12,680 nt of DNA. It comes from Xanthobacteraceae bacterium (GTDB lineage Bacteria; Pseudomonadota; Alphaproteobacteria; Rhizobiales; Xanthobacteraceae). The position numbers were made by a program, and so were the translations under genes. Below, piece after piece: positions 1-5,789 of this stretch (position 1 is the stretch's first letter; every line of letters begins with the position of its first letter). Under the pieces are notes generated by a model, which ran no database searches, was not told the origin of the DNA, and saw only the letters and a list, made by a program, of their open reading frames with translations. The DNA lies in the NCBI GenBank assembly GCA_030040825.1, contig JASHSY010000226.1:1-12680 (forward strand), read 5' to 3'.

Positions 1-25
1 CGGACATCAAAGCTGGCTCGTCGTC

Positions 26-51
26 CCCGGATTGCGCTTCGCTTATCCGGG
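26..51. repeat. Dispersed intergenic hairpin repeat (CCCGGAT...ATCCGGG)
   Basis: The arms CCCGGAT (26-32) and ATCCGGG (45-51) are exact reverse complements, and an inner GCG/CGC pair (34-36, 40-42) can extend the stem around a CTT loop. The sequence, followed by GCTACGGCC, looks like a short intergenic repeat that I recall as common in Bradyrhizobium-type genomes. No T-run follows on either strand, so it is not a classical intrinsic terminator. The remaining sequence of 1-117 shows no gene. Confidence 0.55.
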
Positions 52-117
52 CTACGGCCATTTGCAAAAACTCGAGCGCTGAGAGCGCCGCGAGAATGCC
101 GAATGTTGCCCGTCCGC

Positions 118-558
118 CTACCGCACCGTGATCACCAGCCCGTTGAGGTCGGCGCTGACGATGGCGCCGACCGAACTACCGGTCAGCGTCAGCACCGCGC
201 CCTTCTCGTTGGCGAGCACGATGGCCTGCCCGCCCCGCCCGACCGCCGCGCCGACGTTGCCGGCGGCGTAGACGCCGGTAACATCCGACGGTCTGTTGAT
301 ATTGCTCACGGTGCCGCGGAACCACGTCTCGGACGCGCCGAAGGTGAAGCCGTAGCTCAGCCCGCCAATGCCAAGGGCGTAGCGCTGGCCCTGGAAGGTG
401 AGCGTACCCGAGCCGCCGGAGCCGCCGATGATGAAGCCCGCCTTGATGACTTTGAAGCGGATGCTGCCGCTGTCGGCGTAGGCGGCGGATATGAAAGCAG
501 CGCCGGTCAACGCAATTGCTGCAATCAGGCTTGCTCTAAGGGCGGACACAACGGGCAT
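118..558 (-). CDS. Small exported Gly-rich protein of unknown function
   Basis: This 146-residue protein has a clear Sec signal peptide: a hydrophobic stretch at about residues 7-26 ends in AYA, with likely cleavage after Ala28. The mature part of about 118 residues is rich in Gly, Ser, Ala and Val. It has alternating hydrophobic patterns such as GSGTLTFQGQRY and GAVLTLTGSSVG that suggest a small beta-sheet protein in the periplasm or envelope. It has no Cys and no catalytic motif. An AGGAG lies 9 bases before the ATG. I recognise it only as a type of conserved hypothetical protein of Rhizobiales and cannot give a family name or function. It follows the carbonic anhydrase on the same strand with a gap of about 95 bases that holds a palindrome, so co-transcription is possible but not shown. 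Confidence 0.8.
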   Translation of the reverse strand: MPVVSALRASLIAAIALTGAAFISAAYADSGSIRFKVIKAGFIIGGSGGSGTLTFQGQRYALGIGGLSYGFTFGASETWFRGTVSNINRPSDVTGVYAAGNVGAAVGRGGQAIVLANEKGAVLTLTGSSVGAIVSADLNGLVITVR

Positions 559-619
559 GGACGGCTGCTCCTGGAGGGATGTGAGGATGCGAATCGCTTT
601 TCAAGGGCAACCATACCTC

Positions 620-643
620 CTTCTCCCCGCATGCGGGGAGAGG
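620..643. repeat. Perfect 20-bp palindrome, REP-like intergenic element
   Basis: TCTCCCCGCATGCGGGGAGA (622-641) is a perfect 20-bp palindrome centred on GCATGC. It lies between the carbonic anhydrase stop and the start of the small exported protein. Highly similar CTCTCCCC...GGGGAGAG palindromes are, to my recollection, repeated through many Rhizobiales genomes. It could form a hairpin in RNA from either strand and so trim or terminate transcripts, but there is no T-tract. Confidence 0.65.
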
Positions 644-652
644 TAACAACCC

Positions 653-1396
653 TCAGCCGACCATCGTGACCTTGCCGGTGGTGAGCTTGTAGACGCCGCC
701 GGCGATGCGGAGCTTTTTGGCGGCGACGGCGTCGCCGATGATGCCGGACGCCGATTTCAGTTTGTCCATCGTCAATGCGACATTGCGCTTGATTGCATTG
801 GCGAGTACGTCGCCGGGCTCGCCGCTCACGCCCTTTACCGCCGGCGTGAGCGCTTCGACCAGCGACGGCAGATGGCCCGGCAGCGTCGTGTTGTCCTTCA
901 GCGACTTGATGGTGGCATCGACCGCACCGCAGGCGTCGTGACCGAGCACGAGGATCAGCGGCGTTGCCAGCACATGCACGGCGTATTCGAAGCTGGCGAT
1001 AGTCTCGGCGTTGGCGAAATTGCCGGCGACGCGGCAGACGAACAAGTCGCCGCGGCCGGAATCGAAGCAGAATTCCGGGGCGATCCGCGAATCCGCGCAG
1101 GAGAGAATGCCGGCGAACGGGTTCTGGCCACGGCTCAATGGCTCGCGCTCGTGCTTGAAATCGTGACGGCGCGAAACGCCCTGCACGTAACGCGCATTCC
1201 CTTCCATCAGGCGGTCGAACGCAGCGTCCGGCGACAGCACATTTTCAGGCTTGGGCGGCGCTTTGGCTTTCGCCAAGACCGGTCCCGACCAGGCAATGGC
1301 CGCAGCCGCGCCGGCGGCGGCCGCAGTGGCCAGGAAACGCCGTCGGCCGAAATCCGCGTCATGCTTTATATTCCGGTCACCGCATTGCTGGCACAT
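653..1396 (-). CDS. Beta-class carbonic anhydrase with Tat signal peptide
   Basis: Carbonic anhydrase interconverts CO2 and bicarbonate with a catalytic zinc. The beta-class signature is intact: CADSR gives Cys100, Asp102 and Arg104, and GHDACGA gives His153 and Cys156, which are the expected zinc ligands and the Asp/Arg dyad. Residues 18-22 (RRRFL) followed by a long Ala-rich hydrophobic stretch form a twin-arginine signal, so the enzyme probably works folded in the periplasm. A CxxC lies before it at Cys2-Cys5. I chose the ATG at 1394-1396 because a GAGGGAG sits about 7 bases upstream. A TTG two codons earlier would overlap that ribosome-binding site. At 247 residues it has the usual length for a beta enzyme plus leader. 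A periplasmic enzyme could help CO2/bicarbonate supply or pH balance; nothing nearby shows which. Confidence 0.93.
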   Translation of the reverse strand: MCQQCGDRNIKHDADFGRRRFLATAAAAGAAAAIAWSGPVLAKAKAPPKPENVLSPDAAFDRLMEGNARYVQGVSRRHDFKHEREPLSRGQNPFAGILSCADSRIAPEFCFDSGRGDLFVCRVAGNFANAETIASFEYAVHVLATPLILVLGHDACGAVDATIKSLKDNTTLPGHLPSLVEALTPAVKGVSGEPGDVLANAIKRNVALTMDKLKSASGIIGDAVAAKKLRIAGGVYKLTTGKVTMVG

Positions 1397-1597
1397 AGGC
1401 AATCTCCCTCGATCCTCGTCCGGCTTGCAATCTAGCGAAAATGCGGGGTTCGGTCTCGCGAGGCGCGATGAAGCGTAAATTCCGTATTAAATAACCATCA
1501 CGGGCGCCCGCTGCACGCCCAACCTGCTTGTCAGGCGAAGCCGCATGGATCAAGGTATGTGGCCGGTTCGTCCGAACGGCAACCTGGAGGAGCGCTC

Positions 1598-1765
1598 ATG
1601 AGGCCGGTTACGATGCCGCTGGTCGCCGCCGCCGACGTGGTCCTGAAATACTGCACCTGCATGAACAACAAAATGAGCGACAACGAGACACAGTCGATCA
1701 CCCAGTGGGAACAGACGCACGTCGCCGAACGCAAGGCGTGCGACCAGGAAGCCGGCTGGAAGTAA
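1598..1765 (+). CDS. Small hypothetical protein, 55 aa
   Basis: A 55-residue reading frame starts at an ATG with GGAGG 7 bases upstream, a strong ribosome-binding site. The N-terminal part (about 6-17) is mildly hydrophobic, followed by a CTC pair (Cys19, Cys21), a polar Asn/Gln/Glu-rich middle, one more Cys (48) and a C-terminal GWK. The length and single weak hydrophobic patch leave location open. I do not recognise the family. The next gene starts 20 bases after its stop, with its own GAGG, so the two probably form a small operon. The good Shine-Dalgarno and the tight spacing are the main reasons to believe it is real. A longer frame from GTG at 1559 has no comparable ribosome-binding site. 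Confidence 0.55.
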   Translation: MRPVTMPLVAAADVVLKYCTCMNNKMSDNETQSITQWEQTHVAERKACDQEAGWK

Positions 1766-1785
1766 GCGGGTGTGAGGCAGCAATC

Positions 1786-1992
1786 ATGAGCAACGGCAGT
1801 TCGCTTTCGCTTGATCAGCTTGAAGATCGCATCGCCATTGTGCGTGACAACATCCGGCAACTGATCGAGCAGTCTGCCGCCCAATCGGGCGCCCGCGATG
1901 AGGAGCGCAACGCCGACCGGCTGGCCGAGCAACAGGCCGAGCTCGATCAGCTCACCAAACAGCGCGATGCGATGTTGAAAGAAAGGAAATAA
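1786..1992 (+). CDS. Small coiled-coil hypothetical protein, 68 aa
   Basis: This 68-residue protein is almost wholly helical and charged. From about residue 8 to 68 it shows hydrophobic residues at heptad-like spacing (LDQLEDRIAIVRDNIRQLI, then AELDQLTKQRDAML) with many Glu, Gln, Arg and Asp between, so a coiled coil or helical hairpin is likely. There is no signal peptide, membrane segment or Cys. A GAGG lies about 8 bases before the ATG. It follows the 55-residue gene by 20 bases on the same strand and is probably co-transcribed with it. The function is unknown; small proteins of this kind are often structural or accessory. The transcript would run directly into the inverted pair of hairpin repeats that follows. 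Confidence 0.7.
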   Translation: MSNGSSLSLDQLEDRIAIVRDNIRQLIEQSAAQSGARDEERNADRLAEQQAELDQLTKQRDAMLKERK

Positions 1993-2000
1993 TCCGACCA

Positions 2001-2033
2001 CGTCATTGCCGGGCTTGACCCGGCAATCCATGC
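2001..2033 (+). repeat. REP-like hairpin repeat, copy 1
   Basis: The arms ATTGCCGGG (2005-2013) and CCCGGCAAT (2019-2027) form a perfect 9-bp stem with loop CTTGA, flanked by GTC before and CCATG after. This is the widely dispersed type whose reverse strand is often mis-read as a peptide beginning MDCRVKPGND. It starts 8 bases after the stop of the coiled-coil gene and forms an inverted pair with the copy at 2086-2118. Confidence 0.75.
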
Positions 2034-2085
2034 GATGCTGACGAAACAATAAGCCGACCGGGTCGCTTGAGTTTCTTGAGTTCAA

Positions 2086-2118
2086 CATGGATGCGCGGGG
2101 TCAAGCCCGCGCATGACC
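2086..2118 (-). repeat. REP-like hairpin repeat, copy 2, inverted
   Basis: The arms ATGCGCGGG (2091-2099) and CCCGCGCAT (2106-2114) form a perfect 9-bp stem. Read on the minus strand, the loop and flanks match copy 1 (TCAT, stem, CTTGACC, stem, ATCCATG), but the stem bases differ on both sides, so pairing is kept. With copy 1 it forms a head-to-head pair in the gap between the convergent coiled-coil gene and the Ala/Pro-rich gene, a placement like that of BIME elements. Confidence 0.75.
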
Positions 2119-2133
2119 AACAATGGTAATGGA

Positions 2134-3105
2134 TTATTGCCCGACCGGCATTGGCGGCCGCGGCGGCTCGGCGGTGGTCGCGCCCGCCGTCGGGCGCAGC
2201 ATGTCGGGGATATGCTCGATGGTGGCCAGAAAGCCGTGGTCCTTGCTCTTGCTGTCGTCCGCCGGGGCGGTCGCCGCGGGCGGCGCTGCGTCAACCGTTG
2301 CCACCGGCTCCGACTTGATCTCGACGGTGCCGACCAGCGGCGGCGCGACGGCCGCCGGCGCACTCGCAACCGGTGCAGCGGACAGGGCCGACGGCAAAAC
2401 GGCAGGGGGCGGTACAGCGACCACGGCCGGGGGCGCAGCCGGAACCGCGGCAATAGCGGGCGCGACCGGCGCGGCGGCGGACGGCGGCTGCACGACCGCG
2501 ACGCTCGGAATAGCGGGCGGGCTCTCAACCGGCATGGCGGGCTCAGGCAGCGGGTGGCGATTGGCGTCGACCTTGGCCAACGCCGCGCGCACCTGCTCCT
2601 CGACCGAAGCGGTGTCGTCACGCTCGCGCGGCTTCGGCTCGGTCGCCTTTGCTTCGTGAGACTTCGACTCGGTGGCCTTTGTCTCGGTGGCCTTTGCTTC
2701 GCGCGGCTTCGGCTCGGTGGCCTTTGGTTCGCTAGCGCTTGATTTGCGCACCGGTGTTGCTGGCCGGCCAGGCGGCGTTCCGACCGCGGCCGGCTCTTTT
2801 TCGGCAACCGCGTCTGGTTTGGCCACATCGGGTTTAGCCGCATCGGGTTTGGCCGCAGCCGGCGCACTGGCTTCCACCGCAGACGGCGGCGGGCTGGCGC
2901 GGGCGCTCTTCGGCACCGCGCTTACCGCCGGCGCCATCTGCACGGCGGCGGGCGTCACCTCGGGGGTGCGAGCCGGCGCCGACCAGAAGCCGCCGAGGTG
3001 GGCGATCAAATAGCCGGTCACGGCGGTCGCGATGCCGGCGCCGATCACCTCGACGAACTTCATGGTGAAGCGCGAAAAGAACGAAGCCCCGTCCGCCACA
3101 GCCAT
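2134..3105 (-). CDS. Membrane-anchored Ala/Pro-rich repeat protein
   Basis: This protein of about 323 residues has one N-terminal membrane segment (about 18-40, ending GGFW) and then a long low-complexity part rich in Ala, Pro, Lys and Glu. Residues 86-98 hold three KPDxA units. Residues 126-162 hold KATE/KPRE units, with a nine-residue unit KATEPKPRE present twice (128-136 and 153-161). Near the C-terminus a non-repetitive motif, GFLATIEHIPDMLRP, looks conserved. The layout suggests an inner-membrane anchor with an extended periplasmic arm, but no known domain is visible. The start is uncertain: I prefer the ATG at 3103-3105, although a TTG 12 codons upstream and an internal ATG before KFVEV are possible. 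Very high GC leaves long open frames on other frames here; the membrane segment and repeat logic support this one. Confidence 0.75.
   Translation of the reverse strand: MAVADGASFFSRFTMKFVEVIGAGIATAVTGYLIAHLGGFWSAPARTPEVTPAAVQMAPAVSAVPKSARASPPPSAVEASAPAAAKPDAAKPDVAKPDAVAEKEPAAVGTPPGRPATPVRKSSASEPKATEPKPREAKATETKATESKSHEAKATEPKPRERDDTASVEEQVRAALAKVDANRHPLPEPAMPVESPPAIPSVAVVQPPSAAAPVAPAIAAVPAAPPAVVAVPPPAVLPSALSAAPVASAPAAVAPPLVGTVEIKSEPVATVDAAPPAATAPADDSKSKDHGFLATIEHIPDMLRPTAGATTAEPPRPPMPVGQ
2623..2724. repeat. In-gene 27-bp direct repeat and KATE-type degenerate repeats
   Basis: The 27-bp stretches 2623-2649 and 2698-2724 differ at only two positions and encode the same nine residues (KATEPKPRE on the minus strand). 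Between them lie shorter units containing TCGGTGGCCTTTG. The block keeps the reading frame and makes the Lys/Glu-rich part of the membrane-anchored protein. Confidence 0.75.
2813..2857. repeat. Three tandem 15-bp units in the Ala/Pro-rich gene
   Basis: Units 2813-2827, 2828-2842 and 2843-2857 follow the pattern TCGGGTTTGGCCGCA with one to three differences each. On the minus strand they encode (A/V)AKPD-type units of the linker. The 15-bp length keeps frame, so copy-number change would alter linker length only. Confidence 0.8.
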
Positions 3106-3227
3106 CCTCGGAAGTCCAATGATCCGCCCGCGCTGATTCAACCGGCAGTATCGGGCGAAATTGAGATAGCCCGGTTCCCGTAAATAGAAGGTATCAAATC
3201 CGCTGGCGATCCACTAACCGCTGCACC

Positions 3228-3640
3228 TCACGCGTATTTTGGGTCGCGGTCGAGGAGCTCGATCGAGGTGCCCTGCGGCCCGCGCAGGAAACAGATCCGC
3301 ACCCCCGGCCGGATGGTGATCGGCTCGCGGGTGAACTCGACCCCCTTGGCCTTGAGCGACGCTGCCACAGCGTCGATGTCGCGAACCGAGAGCCCGAAAT
3401 GGTCGAGTCCCTGATATGGCGTTACTGGACTGGCGCGGGATTGACTTTGTCGTTCGGGCCGACCGCCATGATGAAGATATCGGCACCGCCCAACTTGAGA
3501 TCGATGCGCGGCTTGCTCTGCTGCATGGAGCGGATCACCTGCGCGCCGAGCATCGCGTCGAACCAGGCCCCAATAGCCTCAGGATCAGGGCTACGCAGAT
3601 GGATGTGGTCCCGCCGATAATGCGGCGCATCGCTCGCCAT
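3228..3640 (-). pseudogene. Glyoxalase-fold (VOC) protein, frameshifted by a 5-bp duplication
   Basis: The first part begins MASDAPHYRRDHIHLRSPD and reads through a typical VOC beta-alpha-beta-beta-beta unit, then hits TAA after 72 residues (NPAPVQ). The second VOC half continues in another frame: PVTPYQGLDHFGLSVRDID, then KGVEFTREPITIRPGVRICF and TSIELLDRDPKYA before TGA at 3228-3230. The frame changes exactly at a perfect tandem duplication of ACTGG (3424-3428 and 3429-3433). Removing one copy gives an unbroken protein of 135 residues, the normal length for a single-unit VOC protein. VOC enzymes are metal-dependent lyases, isomerases or dioxygenases; the substrate is unknown. The ATG overlaps the stop of the BrnA-like gene by one base (TGATG), and AGGGA lies upstream. 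The lesion looks recent, because both halves are otherwise intact. Confidence 0.85.
3424..3433. repeat. 5-bp tandem duplication that breaks the VOC gene
   Basis: ACTGG is present twice in a row on the plus strand (CCAGT twice on the coding strand). Deleting one copy joins the two VOC frames as ...NPAPVTPYQG..., so this duplication is the cause of the frameshift. Confidence 0.88.
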
Positions 3641-3864
3641 CAGGATTTCCCTGCTGCCTTGCGCAATGCTTCGTTGATGCGGTCCTGCCAACCCGGGCCG
3701 TCTTCCTGGAAAAAATCGAGCACGTCGCGGTCAATGCGCAACGACACCAACTCCCTCACGCCGGGCAGCGACTGCGGCTTGGGGGGCCCCTCAACCGGTT
3801 TGGTGGTAACGGCCTTGAACGCCTTCTCGGCGGCGGTGCGGGTATCGGGCGGGCGGCGCGCCAT
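3640..3864 (-). CDS. BrnA-type antitoxin-like protein (no BrnT seen)
   Basis: This 74-residue protein ends in the pattern of the BrnA antitoxin family: VSLRIDRDVLDFF (40-52), then a short turn and GWQDRINEALRK (58-69), which make the strand and two helices of a ribbon-helix-helix-like DNA-binding dimer. BrnA partners normally neutralise and co-repress the BrnT ribonuclease, whose gene lies upstream of brnA. No BrnT-like frame is present on either side, so this is an orphan. The N-terminal 30 residues are basic and Pro-rich. A GAGAGAGG lies before the ATG. Its TGA overlaps the VOC start codon by one base, so the two genes were probably translationally coupled. It may be a solitary regulator rather than a working antitoxin. 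Confidence 0.75.
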   Translation of the reverse strand: MARRPPDTRTAAEKAFKAVTTKPVEGPPKPQSLPGVRELVSLRIDRDVLDFFQEDGPGWQDRINEALRKAAGKS

Positions 3865-4007
3865 GCGTCCTCTCTCTCGTTCCCGAGAACAGCGTAATTT
3901 CTTGCCGCGGTAAAGCCAAGCGCCGGCCTCGTTGCCTACCGGCAGCCCGTGCTAATTTGGCGCCGCCCCATTAGGTTTGAGCGGTGCTGCAAAAAACTGA
4001 GAGCGCC

Positions 4008-4063
4008 ATGAGCGACTTGCCATGAACGAATTGCGATGAACGACTTGCGATGAACGACTTGGC
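4008..4063 (+). promoter_or_regulatory. Four tandem 14-bp start-codon repeats forming a chain of mini-ORFs
   Basis: Four 14-bp units begin at 4008, 4022, 4036 and 4050, each close to ATGAACGACTTGCG. Because 14 is not a multiple of three, successive ATGs fall in different frames. Units 1 to 3 each make a five-codon ORF (MSDLP, MNELR, MNDLR), and each TGA lies inside the next unit's ATGA. Unit 4 opens the RMD1/DUF155 gene. A GAGAG (3999-4003) lies 4 bases before the first ATG, while no Shine-Dalgarno is seen before the fourth. I infer that the main gene may be reached by three rounds of stop-restart coupling. The alternative is direct initiation at 4050 or at the in-frame ATG 4068. Confidence 0.75.
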
Positions 4064-4850
4064 GGCAATGACCGTGCGCCGGATTACGGTGCGGGCGCTA
4101 TTGCTTGGCGAGCGGATCGAGACCGCCGGCCTCGAACGCAGCGACGTACTGTCGAAAGTGCCGTTGGCGTTTCGCGCCGGCGAGAATGGCGTTGTCGCGC
4201 TGTTCCGGTACGGCGTCGCGGTCATGGTCGGCATGTCGCCGCTGGAGGAGGATGAAGTTATCGGCCGTCTGGACGGCCGTGTCACCAGCCCACTCAGAAT
4301 ACGCGAAGAAGAGATCGTGCAAATTGAGGTGGCCCCGGACAAGGAAGACCAGGTCGCACCGACGGGGATTATCTCTGTGAAGGCGCTGACAGCGGGCCAT
4401 GCCCTGCTGATCGCCGACGCGCTTGCCACCAGCGTCATTCTGGCCCACGACGAAAAAAGCGTGGCGGCGGTTTTCGACGTGATCCAGCCGATCGCGCGTG
4501 AGCTTGCCGAGCAAGGGCGACCGCCAGGTGGCCGCCGCGCCATCCTCAAACACATCGGCAATGCGCTTTTGGTGCAGCATCGCATTTCCGGTCTGGTCGC
4601 AGTGGCCGAAAAGCCCGACGTGCTGTGGGAGCGGCCGGACCTTGAGCGCTTTTACGGACGGCTCGAAGACGAATACGAATTGAAGGAGCGCGCGGACTTA
4701 CTGACCCGTAAGCTCACCGTGATCTCAGATTCCGCCAAGGCGTTTGCCGATATCATCGACACCGAGCGATCGGCGCGTCTCGAACTGATCATTGTGGTGC
4801 TGATCGTCGTCGAAATCGTGATCGGCGGACTGCAATTGCTGATCCACTAA
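4050..4850 (+). CDS. RMD1/DUF155 family membrane protein
   Basis: The 266-residue protein matches the DUF155 family, which includes yeast Rmd1 and human RMND1. Its signature segment PDLERFYGRLEDEYELKER lies at about 196-214, followed by a helical stretch and one C-terminal membrane helix at about 245-264. The N-terminal 120 residues form the mixed alpha/beta part, with FRYGVAVMVG at 52-61. The mitochondrial relatives support translation in mitochondria; the role of the bacterial proteins is, as far as I know, not settled. The bulk of the protein should face the cytoplasm with a tail anchor in the inner membrane. The start is in the last of four tandem 14-bp repeats; the three earlier ATGs are each closed after five codons. 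The gene stands alone, divergent from the BrnA-like gene. Confidence 0.9.
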   Translation: MNDLAAMTVRRITVRALLLGERIETAGLERSDVLSKVPLAFRAGENGVVALFRYGVAVMVGMSPLEEDEVIGRLDGRVTSPLRIREEEIVQIEVAPDKEDQVAPTGIISVKALTAGHALLIADALATSVILAHDEKSVAAVFDVIQPIARELAEQGRPPGGRRAILKHIGNALLVQHRISGLVAVAEKPDVLWERPDLERFYGRLEDEYELKERADLLTRKLTVISDSAKAFADIIDTERSARLELIIVVLIVVEIVIGGLQLLIH

Positions 4851-4934
4851 TTCCCTGGCAACGCGAACGCCAAGTCGCAACCGGCCAATCAATAAGAGGG
4901 GCCAAGCCGGCGCGCAGAAAGCGGGTGGGATTAC

Positions 4935-4949
4935 GCGCCGCTGCGGCGC
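4935..4949. other. 7-bp inverted repeat before the DUF1203 gene
   Basis: GCGCCGC (4935-4941) and GCGGCGC (4943-4949) are perfect reverse complements around a single T. The element ends about 17 bases before the Shine-Dalgarno of the DUF1203 gene. It could be an operator or simply a chance GC-rich palindrome; there is no T-run, and nothing else in 4851-4978 points to a promoter. Confidence 0.3.
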
Positions 4950-4978
4950 ATCTCTCCGCCCGACACAGGAGGAGCATC

Positions 4979-5437
4979 ATGCATTTCCGGATTCGCGGTT
5001 TGCCGGCGGAGGATTTCGCACCGTTGTTTGCACTGTCCGATGAGGAACTGCGAGAGCACGGCGCGGTGCGGCGGATTGCCGACGGGCCGCGCCCCTGTCG
5101 CATCAGTCTTACTGACGCTAAGACCGGCGACGAACTCATCCTGGTGAATTATGAGCATCATGCCGTCGCTTCGCCCTATCGCATGCGTTTCGCGGTTTAT
5201 GTGCGCGCCGGCGAACAGACATTCGACGCGGTCGATGCCGTGCCCGAGCAGCTACGCACGCGCACCCTCGCCCTGCGTGCATTCGACCGCGACGCCATGA
5301 TGATTGCCTGGGAGGTGATCGAAGGCACCAGGCTCGAGCAAGCGATCAAGCGGCAATTTGCCGATCAGCGCGCGGCCTACCTGCACGTCCATTTCGCCGC
5401 GCCTGGCTGCTACGCCGCCCGCGTCGAGCGGGCCTGA
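4979..5437 (+). CDS. DUF1203 family protein
   Basis: This 152-residue soluble protein fits the DUF1203 family in length and pattern. It starts with the N-terminal MHFRIRGLPAEDFAPLF and contains the segments RRIADGPRPCRISL, GDELILVNYEHHAVASPYR and the C-terminal AAYLHVHFAAPGCYAARVER. The paired His and Tyr in the NYEHH and HVHF segments are typical and might bind a ligand, but the family has no known activity. There is no signal peptide or membrane segment, so it is likely cytoplasmic. The start is well defined: AGGAGG lies 6 to 7 bases before the ATG. It is separated from the RMD1/DUF155 gene by about 130 bases and from the DUF2188 gene by about 106 bases, so it may be transcribed alone. Confidence 0.88.
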   Translation: MHFRIRGLPAEDFAPLFALSDEELREHGAVRRIADGPRPCRISLTDAKTGDELILVNYEHHAVASPYRMRFAVYVRAGEQTFDAVDAVPEQLRTRTLALRAFDRDAMMIAWEVIEGTRLEQAIKRQFADQRAAYLHVHFAAPGCYAARVERA

Positions 5438-5543
5438 ACAGTGCACACGCCGCAGTGAAATGAACGGGTGCAGGCCGTAAGCCCGAAAGGAACCTCGCGC
5501 CGCGCCGGCGAATTGGTTAGAGTCGCGGGCGAGGAGCCGATCA

Positions 5544-5789
5544 ATGGTACACGTTATCTACAAGGTAGTCCGCCACGACGACGGTTGGGCCTATACCGTA
5601 GACGGCGTTTTCTCCGAAAGCTTTCCCTCCCACGCACAGGCGTTGGCCGCGGCCCGCCGGGTGGCCGCCGAGCAGCGCGCACCGGGGCAAACCGAGACGA
5701 TCGAATACGAGGACGCGAACGGCAAATGGCACACCGAACGCGCCCTCGGTACTGACCGGCCGGAAACCGACGTCAAGGATGAGGGTTAA
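5544..5789 (+). CDS. DUF2188 family small protein
   Basis: The 81-residue protein matches the DUF2188 pattern: an N-terminal strand VIYKVVRHDDGWAYTVDG, a residue run SFPSHAQALAAARRVAAEQ that forms the central helix, and a last strand ETIEYEDANGKWHTE. Such proteins are small, soluble and of unknown role. GGAG lies upstream of the ATG at a normal distance. Its stop is shared with the stop of the convergent secreted protein gene: the four bases TTAA at 5786-5789 serve both, so the two transcripts overlap tail to tail and no terminator can lie between them. Confidence 0.85.
   Translation: MVHVIYKVVRHDDGWAYTVDGVFSESFPSHAQALAAARRVAAEQRAPGQTETIEYEDANGKWHTERALGTDRPETDVKDEG

Noticed and set aside
2001..2033. 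Hairpin as an intrinsic terminator of the small-gene operon
   Set aside because: The stem is strong but no T-tract follows on either strand, and the loop and flanks match a dispersed repeat family instead.
1531..2088. 185-codon minus-strand frame containing MDCRVKPGND
   Set aside because: The peptide comes from the dispersed hairpin repeat at 2001-2033, and the frame lies antisense to the two small genes.
2082..2867. Arg/Pro-rich and Gly/Arg-rich long frames overlapping the Ala/Pro-rich gene on both strands
   Set aside because: Composition is that of frame-shifted reading of GC-rich repeats; none has a signal peptide, domain or good start, while the chosen frame has a membrane segment and repeat logic.
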